From Pseudomonadota bacterium (GTDB lineage Bacteria; Pseudomonadota; Gammaproteobacteria; Steroidobacterales; Woeseiaceae), in the NCBI GenBank assembly GCA_027621915.1, contig JAQCAD010000001.1, forward strand, positions 184,396-248,395: a stretch of DNA of 64,000 nt, read 5' to 3'. Position numbers and translations under genes: made by a program. Below, one piece after another: positions 8,934-17,017 of the stretch (position 1 is its first letter; every line of letters begins with the position of its first letter). The notes below the pieces were generated by a model that worked only from the letters and a program-made list of their open reading frames with translations, ran no database searches and was not told where the DNA came from.

Positions 8934-9833
8934 ATGAATGGCGTGAGTAACAATCGGCTAAACGAGACCTGGCAACGTTTCGCGGTCGCCTTGCCGTACA
9001 TCTGGTTGCTGGTTTTCTTTCTGGCGCCGTTCGTTATTATTCTGAAAATCAGCGTTGCCGATCCAGTGTTGGCGTTACCTCCTGTTACGCCTCTGATCGG
9101 CGACTCCGGCCAACTACAAATGACGGCCGACAATTACGTTTTTTTGCTGACCGACAAGCTCTATGCCATCACTTATCTGAGATCTTTGATGATGGCGGCA
9201 CTCGCGACCCTGCTTTGCCTGGCCATCGGGTTCCCGATTGCGTACGGTATCGCCAGGTCAAAACCTTCAACCCGTAGCGTTCTTCTGCTGTTGATCATAC
9301 TTCCATTCTGGATTTCTTTTCTGTTACGTGTTTATGCGTGGATGGGATTACTTAACAACTACGGTGTCATTAACAATTTCCTGGTGTGGACCGGTATTAC
9401 GTCGCAGCCGCTGCAGATGATGTACACAGATTTCGCGATCTACGTCGGCCTCGTGTATTCCTATTTGCCGTTCATGATTTTGCCGCTCTACGCAACGCTT
9501 GAACGCATGGACCTCAACCTCGTCGAAGCGGCGCAGGACCTTGGCGCAAGACCATCGGAGGCGTTCTGGAATATCACGTGGCCACTGGCGCGACCAGGTG
9601 TGATAGCCGGCTGCCTGCTCGTATTCATTCCGGCAACCGGGGAATACGTGATTCCCTATTTGCTCGGCGGACCGGAGTCGCTGTTGATCGGTCGTGTATT
9701 GTTTGACGAGTTTTTCGCGAATCGTGACTGGCCGCTTGCTTCGGCAGTAGCGGTTGTATTGTTGTTTCTCGTCGTCATTCCGATCGTCATATTGCAACGA
9801 AACCAGGCTCGCGATGCGGAGCAGTTAGCGTGA
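8934..9833 (+). CDS. ABC importer permease, PotB/PotH type
   Basis: A 299-residue inner-membrane permease with about six membrane segments. It has the cytoplasmic EAAxxLG coupling loop LVEAAQDLGARPSEAFWNITWPL, where the ATPase docks. The frame opens with TTG 8931 directly followed by ATG 8934; I take the ATG. It is the first of two permease subunits expected for a PotBC/PotHI transporter. Confidence 0.9.
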   Translation: MNGVSNNRLNETWQRFAVALPYIWLLVFFLAPFVIILKISVADPVLALPPVTPLIGDSGQLQMTADNYVFLLTDKLYAITYLRSLMMAALATLLCLAIGFPIAYGIARSKPSTRSVLLLLIILPFWISFLLRVYAWMGLLNNYGVINNFLVWTGITSQPLQMMYTDFAIYVGLVYSYLPFMILPLYATLERMDLNLVEAAQDLGARPSEAFWNITWPLARPGVIAGCLLVFIPATGEYVIPYLLGGPESLLIGRVLFDEFFANRDWPLASAVAVVLLFLVVIPIVILQRNQARDAEQLA

Positions 9834-10636
9834 AGGCAAACTCGCGCTTCATAATATCAATGCTCTCTTTCGGTTATGCGTTTCTTTATATTCCGCTAAT
9901 CTCTGTTGTAATTTATTCATTCAACGATTCCCGCCTTGCGACTGTCTGGGGTGGGTTCTCTACTCGCTGGTACGGCGAGCTACTGCGAAATGAACAGGTC
10001 ACGTCTGCATTGTTTCTCAGCCTGAAGGTTGGAATCAGTGCCGCCACACTCGCGACGCTTTTCGGCACGATGGCCGGGATGGCCCTCGCAAGGTTCGGCA
10101 GGTTCCGGAGTCGCAACCTGTTTACCGGATTAGTGATGTCACCAATGGTAATGCCGGAAGTCATCACCGGCCTGGCACTGCTGCTGTTGTTTGTCAGTTT
10201 GCAGCAACTCACCGGCTGGCCAGGTCAGCGCGGCTTCGGCACGATCACGATCGCACACACTACTTTTTCCATGGCCTATGTCGCGATAATCGTGCAGTCA
10301 AGATTGGCGGCCATGGACGAGTCACTCGAAGAAGCGGCAATGGACCTGGGCGGGCGGCCGTTTCGCGTGATGATTGACATCACCTTGCCACTGATTGCGC
10401 CGGCGATGCTCGCCGGCTGGTTGCTCGCATTCACCCTTTCGCTCGATGACCTGGTGCTGGCCAGCTTTGTATCCGGACCGGGCGGCAGCACGTTGCCGAT
10501 GCTGATTTTCTCGAAAGTTAAACTTGGCGTGACACCGGACATCAATGCGTTGGCGACGGTGATCATGCTTTTCGTCAGCGTGGGTGTCGTCGTCGCGTGG
10601 CGCATTGGACTACGGATGCAAAGAACTAACGATTAA
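9830..10636 (+). CDS. ABC importer permease, PotC/PotI type
   Basis: A 268-residue permease with six predicted membrane segments and the coupling loop SLEEAAMDLGGRPFRVMIDITLPL. Start is GTG at 9830, overlapping the TGA of the first permease (GTGA), with GCGGAG a few bases upstream. Its TAA stop (10634-10636) overlaps the TAA stop of the convergent Rieske oxygenase gene. It completes the polyamine-type importer. Confidence 0.9.
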   Translation: MKANSRFIISMLSFGYAFLYIPLISVVIYSFNDSRLATVWGGFSTRWYGELLRNEQVTSALFLSLKVGISAATLATLFGTMAGMALARFGRFRSRNLFTGLVMSPMVMPEVITGLALLLLFVSLQQLTGWPGQRGFGTITIAHTTFSMAYVAIIVQSRLAAMDESLEEAAMDLGGRPFRVMIDITLPLIAPAMLAGWLLAFTLSLDDLVLASFVSGPGGSTLPMLIFSKVKLGVTPDINALATVIMLFVSVGVVVAWRIGLRMQRTND

Positions 10637-11853
10637 CTCGTGATGCTGGGTGCTCGCCTGAGTTCATGCAATACCCAGCTGATGAAGCGGGCCTCCGATT
10701 TCTCCATGCCGGACAAGGGCCCCGGTTTATAGTATCGCGACTGCACGCCTTTCCAGTTGTTGACGATAATCTCTTCATCGGCATAGAGCGTCGTGTCCCA
10801 AAGCCACATCAGCTCCTTGCAGTCGTAATCTTTTCCTTCAACCGCGTCGCTACGCACCATCCAGTAGGTTTGGCACTGGCAGTGCGTCTGATCAACCGGT
10901 GTAAAAACGTAGCCGACAACATGATCGCTGTACGCCAGAAAAAATGATACGGGCCCGATGCTGATGTCAGACCCGCCACCGTCGTAATCACTGAGATTAC
11001 CTAACAAAGGTGCAATCGGCTCACCGTCGCGACTACCGCTTTTATATCCTTCGAACATCGCGGTACGGCTGTAGGTATAACCCTGCTGACCCGGAGGCGC
11101 ATTGATATCCGCGCAGTCGTAACTGATCACCTTCAGGCCACAAGCCGGCATTTTCTCGAGCATGTGACCTTGCACACGCTTCTGCTTGTTCGCGTCAAGC
11201 ATTAGCGTATGCATTTTCGCATACACCGAATGCGCCGGCGCACAGTGATAGCATTCCACATAGTTCTCAACCGAAAGCTTCCAGTTTGCGGATATCGGAT
11301 AGGTTTTGGTTGCTGCCACCTTGAGATTTTCGAAGTCGAACATTGCCAGGGGTTCGGCAAGATCTCGTTTTGCGGAATCCAGCGATGGCGGACCATCGCA
11401 AAAACAGATGAACATCAGTCCGTGCACGACGTCAATCGACACGGGATTAAGGGCAAACTTTTCCTTGTTAAAGTCTGCTGGCATATCCCGCGCGCCAATC
11501 AGCTTGCCCTCTGTGTCGTATACCCAGGCGTGGTAAGGACACTCGAATTTTCGAGTGTTTCCCGATGGTTCCAGGCAGACCAGGGAACCACGATGACGGC
11601 AGGTGTTCGCAAACGCCCTGATTTTTCCGTCCTGCCCCCTGACGATAATTGCAGACTCGGAGGCTACATTGAGAACCTTGAAATCACCGGACTCCGCCAC
11701 TTGCGATTCGTGGCCGGCGAAAATCCAGTTCCGCATTACGATCTGGTCGATTTCCAGTTTGTAAATCTCCGGATCTGTATAGAAACGCCTTTCCAGCGAC
11801 CATCCCGGTTTCTGACAGGCAATTAATTCGCGTATTGGCCTTTTGTCATCCAC
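10633..11853 (-). CDS. Rieske non-heme iron oxygenase alpha subunit (betaine demethylase-like)
   Basis: A 406-residue oxygenase. The Rieske [2Fe-2S] ligands are C85-x-H87 (CRHRGS) and C105-x2-H108 (CPYHAW). The catalytic iron site is visible as ENYVECYHCAPAH, with H203 and H208. The N-terminal RRFYTDPEIYKLEIDQIVM is typical of the glycine-betaine (GbcA), stachydrine (Stc2) and carnitine (CntA) oxygenase group. These enzymes demethylate or cleave quaternary amines and need an electron-transfer reductase, which is not present here. It reads toward the importer genes and overlaps their last stop codon by four bases. The exact substrate is unknown. Confidence 0.85.
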   Translation of the reverse strand: MDDKRPIRELIACQKPGWSLERRFYTDPEIYKLEIDQIVMRNWIFAGHESQVAESGDFKVLNVASESAIIVRGQDGKIRAFANTCRHRGSLVCLEPSGNTRKFECPYHAWVYDTEGKLIGARDMPADFNKEKFALNPVSIDVVHGLMFICFCDGPPSLDSAKRDLAEPLAMFDFENLKVAATKTYPISANWKLSVENYVECYHCAPAHSVYAKMHTLMLDANKQKRVQGHMLEKMPACGLKVISYDCADINAPPGQQGYTYSRTAMFEGYKSGSRDGEPIAPLLGNLSDYDGGGSDISIGPVSFFLAYSDHVVGYVFTPVDQTHCQCQTYWMVRSDAVEGKDYDCKELMWLWDTTLYADEEIIVNNWKGVQSRYYKPGPLSGMEKSEARFISWVLHELRRAPSITS

Positions 11854-11998
11854 GATCTGAAACTCTGCTCATAGATCTCACATTGTAAATCGACTCGGTT
11901 GGCAGTCGAAACCGCAGTTTCACCCTGTGGGCAATTTGAGCGACACGTTCAGTCAATCATTAAGCTTTTGCTTCGTAGTCAGCGAATAGACTCTTGAC

Positions 11999-12004
11999 TA
12001 TACT
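11999..12004 (+). promoter_or_regulatory. Possible -10 element upstream of the S9 peptidase gene
   Basis: TATACT matches five of six bases of the sigma-70 -10 consensus, 30 bp before the peptidase start. A weak -35 (TAGTCA, 11976-11981) lies 17 bp upstream. This is the only notable signal I see in the 180-bp gap between the divergent Rieske and peptidase genes. Confidence 0.3.
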
Positions 12005-12033
12005 GATTGAAAACTAATTGAAACGGTATCGAT

Positions 12034-14013
12034 ATGACTGCAACTCTGGCTCGACTTTCACCTGCGATATTACTCTTGGGCGCAATCATCGCCGGTTCAG
12101 CGATAGCTGCAGAACCTGAATCGCAAGCAGGTTTGCGACCGCTCGCCCTTGCTGACGGTGGGAGAATCCGATATCCAGGCCCGCCGCGGATCTCACGCGA
12201 TGGAAAGCAAATTGTCTTCTCTGAGGACGGCACGATCTACCTGGTCTCCAGGACGGAAAATGAGCCACTGGCGATCAGCACGTCCTCCTCGTCGGCATGG
12301 GATCCTCACTGGTCAAGAGATGGTAATCATCTCTATTTTGTTTCCGATCGCAGCGAATCCAGCCAGATCTGGAAACTGGCAATTGATAAATTCGGTGAAG
12401 CAACACAAGTGACGTCGCTTGAGCAAGGGATATCAGCGACCTCATTGTCACCCGATGAATCACAGGTTTTGCTGAGTTTCAGTGACGACGAACTGCGATC
12501 TGAGACTAAGGACGACGACGAGTTGCCAGGCCCTTTCGTCGTGACACGAAGGCAGTTCAAACGTGACGCGGATCAGGGCTATATCACCGAAGGTGGTACG
12601 CAACATATTTACGTTTACGACGTCGAATCTGAGACATTACGCCAGGTGACTTCAGGTACGTATGACGAAAGCGACGCTGCCTGGTCACCTGACGGTAACT
12701 CAATTGTTTTTGTCAGCAATCGCGAAGACGAGCCGGATGCGAGTTACCGATCGGACATCTGGATTGTGTCCCTGTCGGGCAACAACATACAGCCGGTCCG
12801 GCTGACGAACAATGAAAACAACAAGTATTCACCTGTATTCAGCCCTGACGGCACGAAGGTCGCCTACCTGACAGCCGGCGACGGCGTATACAGCGTGCCG
12901 CACATCGCCATCGTTCCGGTAACGGGTGGCAAGCCAACAATACTGACGATGTCTGTCGACCGTTGGATCAGTTCATTTCAGTTCTCGGATAACGGCCAAT
13001 GGCTATACTTCAATTTTGACAATGGCGGCAGCACGCACGTTGCCCGCGTCCGTGTTGATGATGGAACGATCGAGCGAATCGTTGAGGGCGACGTGACCGT
13101 CAGTGCATTCGACGTAGGGCCGAATTCGACGCTTGCACTGAACCTTAGCCGGAAAAATACGTTGCCAGACGTTCACGTGCTTGAGGGCAAACGACTGACG
13201 AAGCTGACAGACCTGAATCGGAAGTTCCTGGACGAGGTGTTAATCGGAGAGCAACGCAAAGCGTCCTTTCCGAGCAAAGACGGAACAATAGTCGAGGCTT
13301 TTATTACGACACCGGCCGACTATGAGAAAGGTAAGTCCTACCCGACGATCCTGGACATACACGGCGGCCCGGTTGGCCAATACGCATGGGGATACTCGTT
13401 CAGCGCTCAATTTTTTGCGGCCAATGGTTATGTCGTCGTAGAGCCAAATCCGCGGGGGTCGTCCGGCTTCGGCGAGGACTACATTCGCGCGATTTATCGA
13501 ACCTGGGGAATTACAGATTACGACGACGTTATCGCTTCTGTCGATTATGCGGTCGAACAGGGTATTGCTGATCCGGATCGTCTTGCTGTCACTGGATATT
13601 CATATGGCGGTTATATGACCAATGTCGTCATAACCGAAACCGATCGTTTCAAGGCAGCAGCATCCGGTGCGGGTCACAGCCTGATTGAGGCGAACTTCGG
13701 TCACGACATTTACCAGCAGTGGTACATGTGGGAGCTTGGCGTACCTTGGGAGAATCGTGAGAAATACGATCGACTGTCACCGTTTCTTCGTGCCGGCAGA
13801 ATAAAGACGCCTACAATTTTTCTTGGCGGACGGATCGACTGGAATGTTCCGATTATCAATGCGGAGCTGATGTACCAGGCGATGAAAGTTCAGGGTATTG
13901 ATACCGAACTTGTGGTCTACCCTGACGCGCATCATGGCGGCTGGCCGGCAGAATACGAAACGGACTATCTTGAGCGGGTGGTCGCCTGGTTTGATCGTTA
14001 CGCCAAGAATTAA
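12034..14013 (+). CDS. Secreted S9-family peptidase (prolyl oligopeptidase-like)
   Basis: A 659-residue serine peptidase with a signal peptide (residues 1-26, cleaved after AIAA). Residues about 50-380 form a TolB-like beta-propeller of repeated SPDG units. The C-terminal alpha/beta-hydrolase domain has the nucleophile motif GYSYGGY (Ser523), the Asp in GGRIDWNVP (Asp602) and the His in PDAHHGGW (His634). Family members cut short peptides, often exporting dipeptides for uptake. The sulfotransferase gene starts one base after its stop, so they are probably cotranscribed. Confidence 0.9.
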   Translation: MTATLARLSPAILLLGAIIAGSAIAAEPESQAGLRPLALADGGRIRYPGPPRISRDGKQIVFSEDGTIYLVSRTENEPLAISTSSSSAWDPHWSRDGNHLYFVSDRSESSQIWKLAIDKFGEATQVTSLEQGISATSLSPDESQVLLSFSDDELRSETKDDDELPGPFVVTRRQFKRDADQGYITEGGTQHIYVYDVESETLRQVTSGTYDESDAAWSPDGNSIVFVSNREDEPDASYRSDIWIVSLSGNNIQPVRLTNNENNKYSPVFSPDGTKVAYLTAGDGVYSVPHIAIVPVTGGKPTILTMSVDRWISSFQFSDNGQWLYFNFDNGGSTHVARVRVDDGTIERIVEGDVTVSAFDVGPNSTLALNLSRKNTLPDVHVLEGKRLTKLTDLNRKFLDEVLIGEQRKASFPSKDGTIVEAFITTPADYEKGKSYPTILDIHGGPVGQYAWGYSFSAQFFAANGYVVVEPNPRGSSGFGEDYIRAIYRTWGITDYDDVIASVDYAVEQGIADPDRLAVTGYSYGGYMTNVVITETDRFKAAASGAGHSLIEANFGHDIYQQWYMWELGVPWENREKYDRLSPFLRAGRIKTPTIFLGGRIDWNVPIINAELMYQAMKVQGIDTELVVYPDAHHGGWPAEYETDYLERVVAWFDRYAKN

Positions 14014-14014
14014 A

Positions 14015-16018
14015 ATGGAAAAAGAAGCCAGTATCCAGGTCGCATTACAAGCGATGAAGAATAATCGACCGCTTCGGGCTGAGGAGATCTGCCGCGATTA
14101 CCTGTTAATGAATCCTGGCTGCGCGGATCATCTTCGACTCCTGGGACAGTCGCTCATGAAGCAGGGTCGACTGGCTGATGCAGAACATCAACTCCGCGAG
14201 GCCCTGTCTCTGAAACCCGATTTTCCGATGTTGCACGAGGACCTCGGCAGTGTGCTGGCATTGCAGGGACGGTATGAAGACGCCATTCCGCTGTTCAGGA
14301 GGGCGATCCGACTGGAACCTCGCTTGCCTCTGGCACACAAGAAACTCGGACAGGCGCTCACGGCGATAGGACATGGAGAGGAGGCCGACGAACAATTCGA
14401 AGAATTTTTCGAGAAGGATCCGGAGGCAGGTGTAATCGCCGTCGGAGCGAATCATCTCAAAGCGGGTCGCAAAGCCGACGCAATGAAGGCGTTCCGTGAT
14501 GTGCTGCGCAAGAACCCTGAGAACGTCACGGCGATGCGATACCTGGCCATCGCTTACTTCAAAGAAGAGAACAATCCCGCAGAAGCCGAAGCCTGGCTGC
14601 GACGCGCAACAACGATTGCGCCAGACTTTACAGCGGCGTGGATGACCTTGGGGCCTGTTTTGCTGGAGATGAACAAACACATTGAAGCGATTGACTGCTA
14701 CGAATCTGCCATCCGGACTGACCCGACGAACGGGCACCTTTGGGCCGGTTTGGCAAATGCCTATGCGCAGGCAAGCTACCCGGAAAAGAGTGTCGAAACG
14801 TTCAAAAAAGCTTTTGAAAAAGGCGCCGATAGCGCCGGCACTCTGATGAGTTACGCACATGTTCTGAAAACCGTTGGGGACCAGGATGCGTCGCTCAAGG
14901 CGTACCGAGATGCTATCAGGAAGAAACCCGACTTCGGCGAGTCCTACTGGAGCATGGCCAATCTGAAGATCTTCAGATTTGAAGACGAAGAAGTCGTAGC
15001 AATGGAAGCGCAAATCGATGAGGGCCACCTCACCGATGTTTCAGAGGTGCACTTTCGCTTTGCGCTTGGCAAAGCTTATGAAGATAAGCGGGACTACGAT
15101 AAAGCCTGGTATTACTACGATACCGGAAACAAAAAGCAACGGCTGCTGGTAACTCATAGTCCGCTGGAAATGGAAAAGAGACACCGCGAAATTATTGAGG
15201 TTTTCAGTAGGGATTTTATTGACGCAAATGAAGGTCATGGCTTCGATTCTCCCGACCCGATCCTGATCGTCGGATTGCCGCGTGCGGGATCGACGCTGAT
15301 CGAACAGATACTCGCGAGCCACAGCCAGGTTGAGGGTACGTCCGAGCTACCCATTCTTAGCAAAATTGCGTCAGGAATTGGCAGATACCGCTCCGACAAT
15401 GTCGGCTTCCCGAACGCTTTACGCGACGTCGGTATCAGGGATTGGCGTGGTTATGGTGAAGAATACATTGAAGAATCAACCAGGCACAGGCTGACCAACA
15501 AGCTGTATTTCACGGACAAACTCCCGAACAATTTTTCCATGGTTGGATTCCTGCACCTGGTTCTTCCCAATGCGAGGGTAATCAATGCGCGACGACATCC
15601 TATGGACAACTGCCTGGGCGCCTACAAACAGTTGTTCGCGAAGGGACAGAATTTTACCTATGACGTCGAGGATCTCGCGCATTACTACGTTAACTACAAC
15701 CGCATGATGCAACACTGGCATAACGTGCTGCCTGGCAAAGTGCTGGACGTGCACTATGAAGATACAGTAACCGACCTTGAGAACCAGGTGCGGCGCATCC
15801 TGAAGCATTGCGGCTTGCCGTTTGAAGAATCGTGCGTCAACTTCCACGAGACAAAGCGCGCGGTGAAGACGGCGAGTTCCGAGCAGGTGCGCCAGCCTAT
15901 TTACACCGGCGCGCTGGGCAAATGGCGAAAATATGAAAAGCACCTTGATCTGTGGAAGTCTGACTTTGCCGAAATTATGGACGAACTGCCAAAATCAGTC
16001 AGAGAAGCAACAGGCTAG
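14015..16018 (+). CDS. TPR-repeat sulfotransferase
   Basis: A 667-residue fusion. Residues 1 to about 340 are tetratricopeptide repeats (for example LRLLGQSLMKQGRLADAEHQ and LHEDLGSVLALQGRYEDAIP). The C-terminal half is a PAPS-dependent sulfotransferase: ILIVGLPRAGSTLIEQIL is the 5'-phosphosulfate loop and ARVINARRHPMDNCLGAYKQ the 3'-phosphate segment. I start at ATG 14015, directly after the peptidase stop; the longer open frame merely runs inside the peptidase gene. The sulfate acceptor is unknown. Its stop overlaps that of the convergent beta-propeller gene by four bases. Confidence 0.88.
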   Translation: MEKEASIQVALQAMKNNRPLRAEEICRDYLLMNPGCADHLRLLGQSLMKQGRLADAEHQLREALSLKPDFPMLHEDLGSVLALQGRYEDAIPLFRRAIRLEPRLPLAHKKLGQALTAIGHGEEADEQFEEFFEKDPEAGVIAVGANHLKAGRKADAMKAFRDVLRKNPENVTAMRYLAIAYFKEENNPAEAEAWLRRATTIAPDFTAAWMTLGPVLLEMNKHIEAIDCYESAIRTDPTNGHLWAGLANAYAQASYPEKSVETFKKAFEKGADSAGTLMSYAHVLKTVGDQDASLKAYRDAIRKKPDFGESYWSMANLKIFRFEDEEVVAMEAQIDEGHLTDVSEVHFRFALGKAYEDKRDYDKAWYYYDTGNKKQRLLVTHSPLEMEKRHREIIEVFSRDFIDANEGHGFDSPDPILIVGLPRAGSTLIEQILASHSQVEGTSELPILSKIASGIGRYRSDNVGFPNALRDVGIRDWRGYGEEYIEESTRHRLTNKLYFTDKLPNNFSMVGFLHLVLPNARVINARRHPMDNCLGAYKQLFAKGQNFTYDVEDLAHYYVNYNRMMQHWHNVLPGKVLDVHYEDTVTDLENQVRRILKHCGLPFEESCVNFHETKRAVKTASSEQVRQPIYTGALGKWRKYEKHLDLWKSDFAEIMDELPKSVREATG

Positions 16019-16938
16019 TACGGCCACACCTCCAGACCATGGATTGCATTTCTCAAATCTTTTGTGAGGTTCACCGAAGCAAGCTGCTTGTTGGCTGAAA
16101 GATCGTACACCGTGATCGTTGAAGGAGAGGATCCTCCCACAACAATAGAGTCGTTTATGATCGCCAGCCCGCGGGCAAATCCCTGCCGAGCGGTTCGACT
16201 GTCGTCCGCCTCCGTGTTGATGAGCTCCCTCGGATCATATTTGGGCACGGCCATGGCGCGATCTTCGTTTCCTTCTCCTCGTCCGCAATAGCGCAGGCGA
16301 TCAACCTTCGTATCGTTAAACAGGACCCCATCCCGAAATGGTTGGGCATTGTGCGTACCGGCTGGCAACTCCGCAGCCATCAATACGGACTTACCATTGA
16401 AATGCAGCATGCCGCCGGTCTTCAACCCGGCGCAGTACATCCCGCCTTCGGAACATTTCACGTTATTGATGTGGAGTTTGTTAAGAAGTAGTGGCCCGTT
16501 GTCATCATTGGGATCGTAAGTTGTCGCTTTAAATCGAAAATTCAGCGTATCGATGTGAATGCCGATATCAAAACGTTTCTCGTCAAGATTGAACCCGAGA
16601 ATCGAGTCATAGCCAGTTGACGTCAGGTAGAGCATTCGTTCCCAGGTATCGATTTCATGGCAATGCTTGAGGTAGGGGTTCCGCCACGATCCGAGCAGCT
16701 CGAACTGCGGTGTATACGCGAACAGCTCGTCGCTGGCAGCTATGTAAATCGTATCGCCGTCGAATGCGATCCCTCGCAGTCCCCGGTCTGCGCCACGACC
16801 CTGCCAGTCAATGTCTGCGGTATTCCAGTCCAGCTTCTGCTCGACAAGCTGCTCGGCCAGATCAATCAGGTACACGCCACCGTGGCTCTCACCCTGGTTG
16901 CTGCCGCGTACGACGGAGGTTGTCAGAAGCATTGTCAT
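16015..16938 (-). CDS. Uncharacterised beta-propeller protein with one histidine per blade
   Basis: A 307-residue protein without signal peptide or membrane segment. Repeated beta-rich units (GIAFDGDTIYIAASDELFAY, RGLAIINDSIVVGGSSPSTI) indicate a propeller fold of the SMP-30/YncE type. Histidines in similar settings, KHCHEID (92, 94), KLHINNV (156), GTHNAQ (196) and IHGLEVW (300), could meet on the propeller axis as in metal-dependent propeller enzymes; that is inference. It converges on the sulfotransferase gene with overlapping stops. I do not recognise a characterised relative. Confidence 0.65.
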   Translation of the reverse strand: MTMLLTTSVVRGSNQGESHGGVYLIDLAEQLVEQKLDWNTADIDWQGRGADRGLRGIAFDGDTIYIAASDELFAYTPQFELLGSWRNPYLKHCHEIDTWERMLYLTSTGYDSILGFNLDEKRFDIGIHIDTLNFRFKATTYDPNDDNGPLLLNKLHINNVKCSEGGMYCAGLKTGGMLHFNGKSVLMAAELPAGTHNAQPFRDGVLFNDTKVDRLRYCGRGEGNEDRAMAVPKYDPRELINTEADDSRTARQGFARGLAIINDSIVVGGSSPSTITVYDLSANKQLASVNLTKDLRNAIHGLEVWPY

Positions 16939-16953
16939 CTACGGGTATCGGGT

Positions 16954-16984
16954 TAAAAAAAGGCACGGTCTGAATACCATGCCT
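16954..16984 (-). terminator. Rho-independent terminator after the TonB-receptor gene
   Basis: On the minus strand an 8-base stem (AGGCATGG pairing with CCGTGCCT, one wobble) is followed by seven T. It sits 34 bp past the stop of the receptor gene and before the start of the beta-propeller gene, so it should end receptor transcription. Confidence 0.8.
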
Positions 16985-17017
16985 CTCTTCACTCGTCGAG
17001 AAGATTAGTGCTGGTTA

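Noticed and set aside
14105..15028. 307-codon frame antisense to the TPR-sulfotransferase
   Set aside because: Shadow of the TPR repeats; no ribosome site or recognisable domain.
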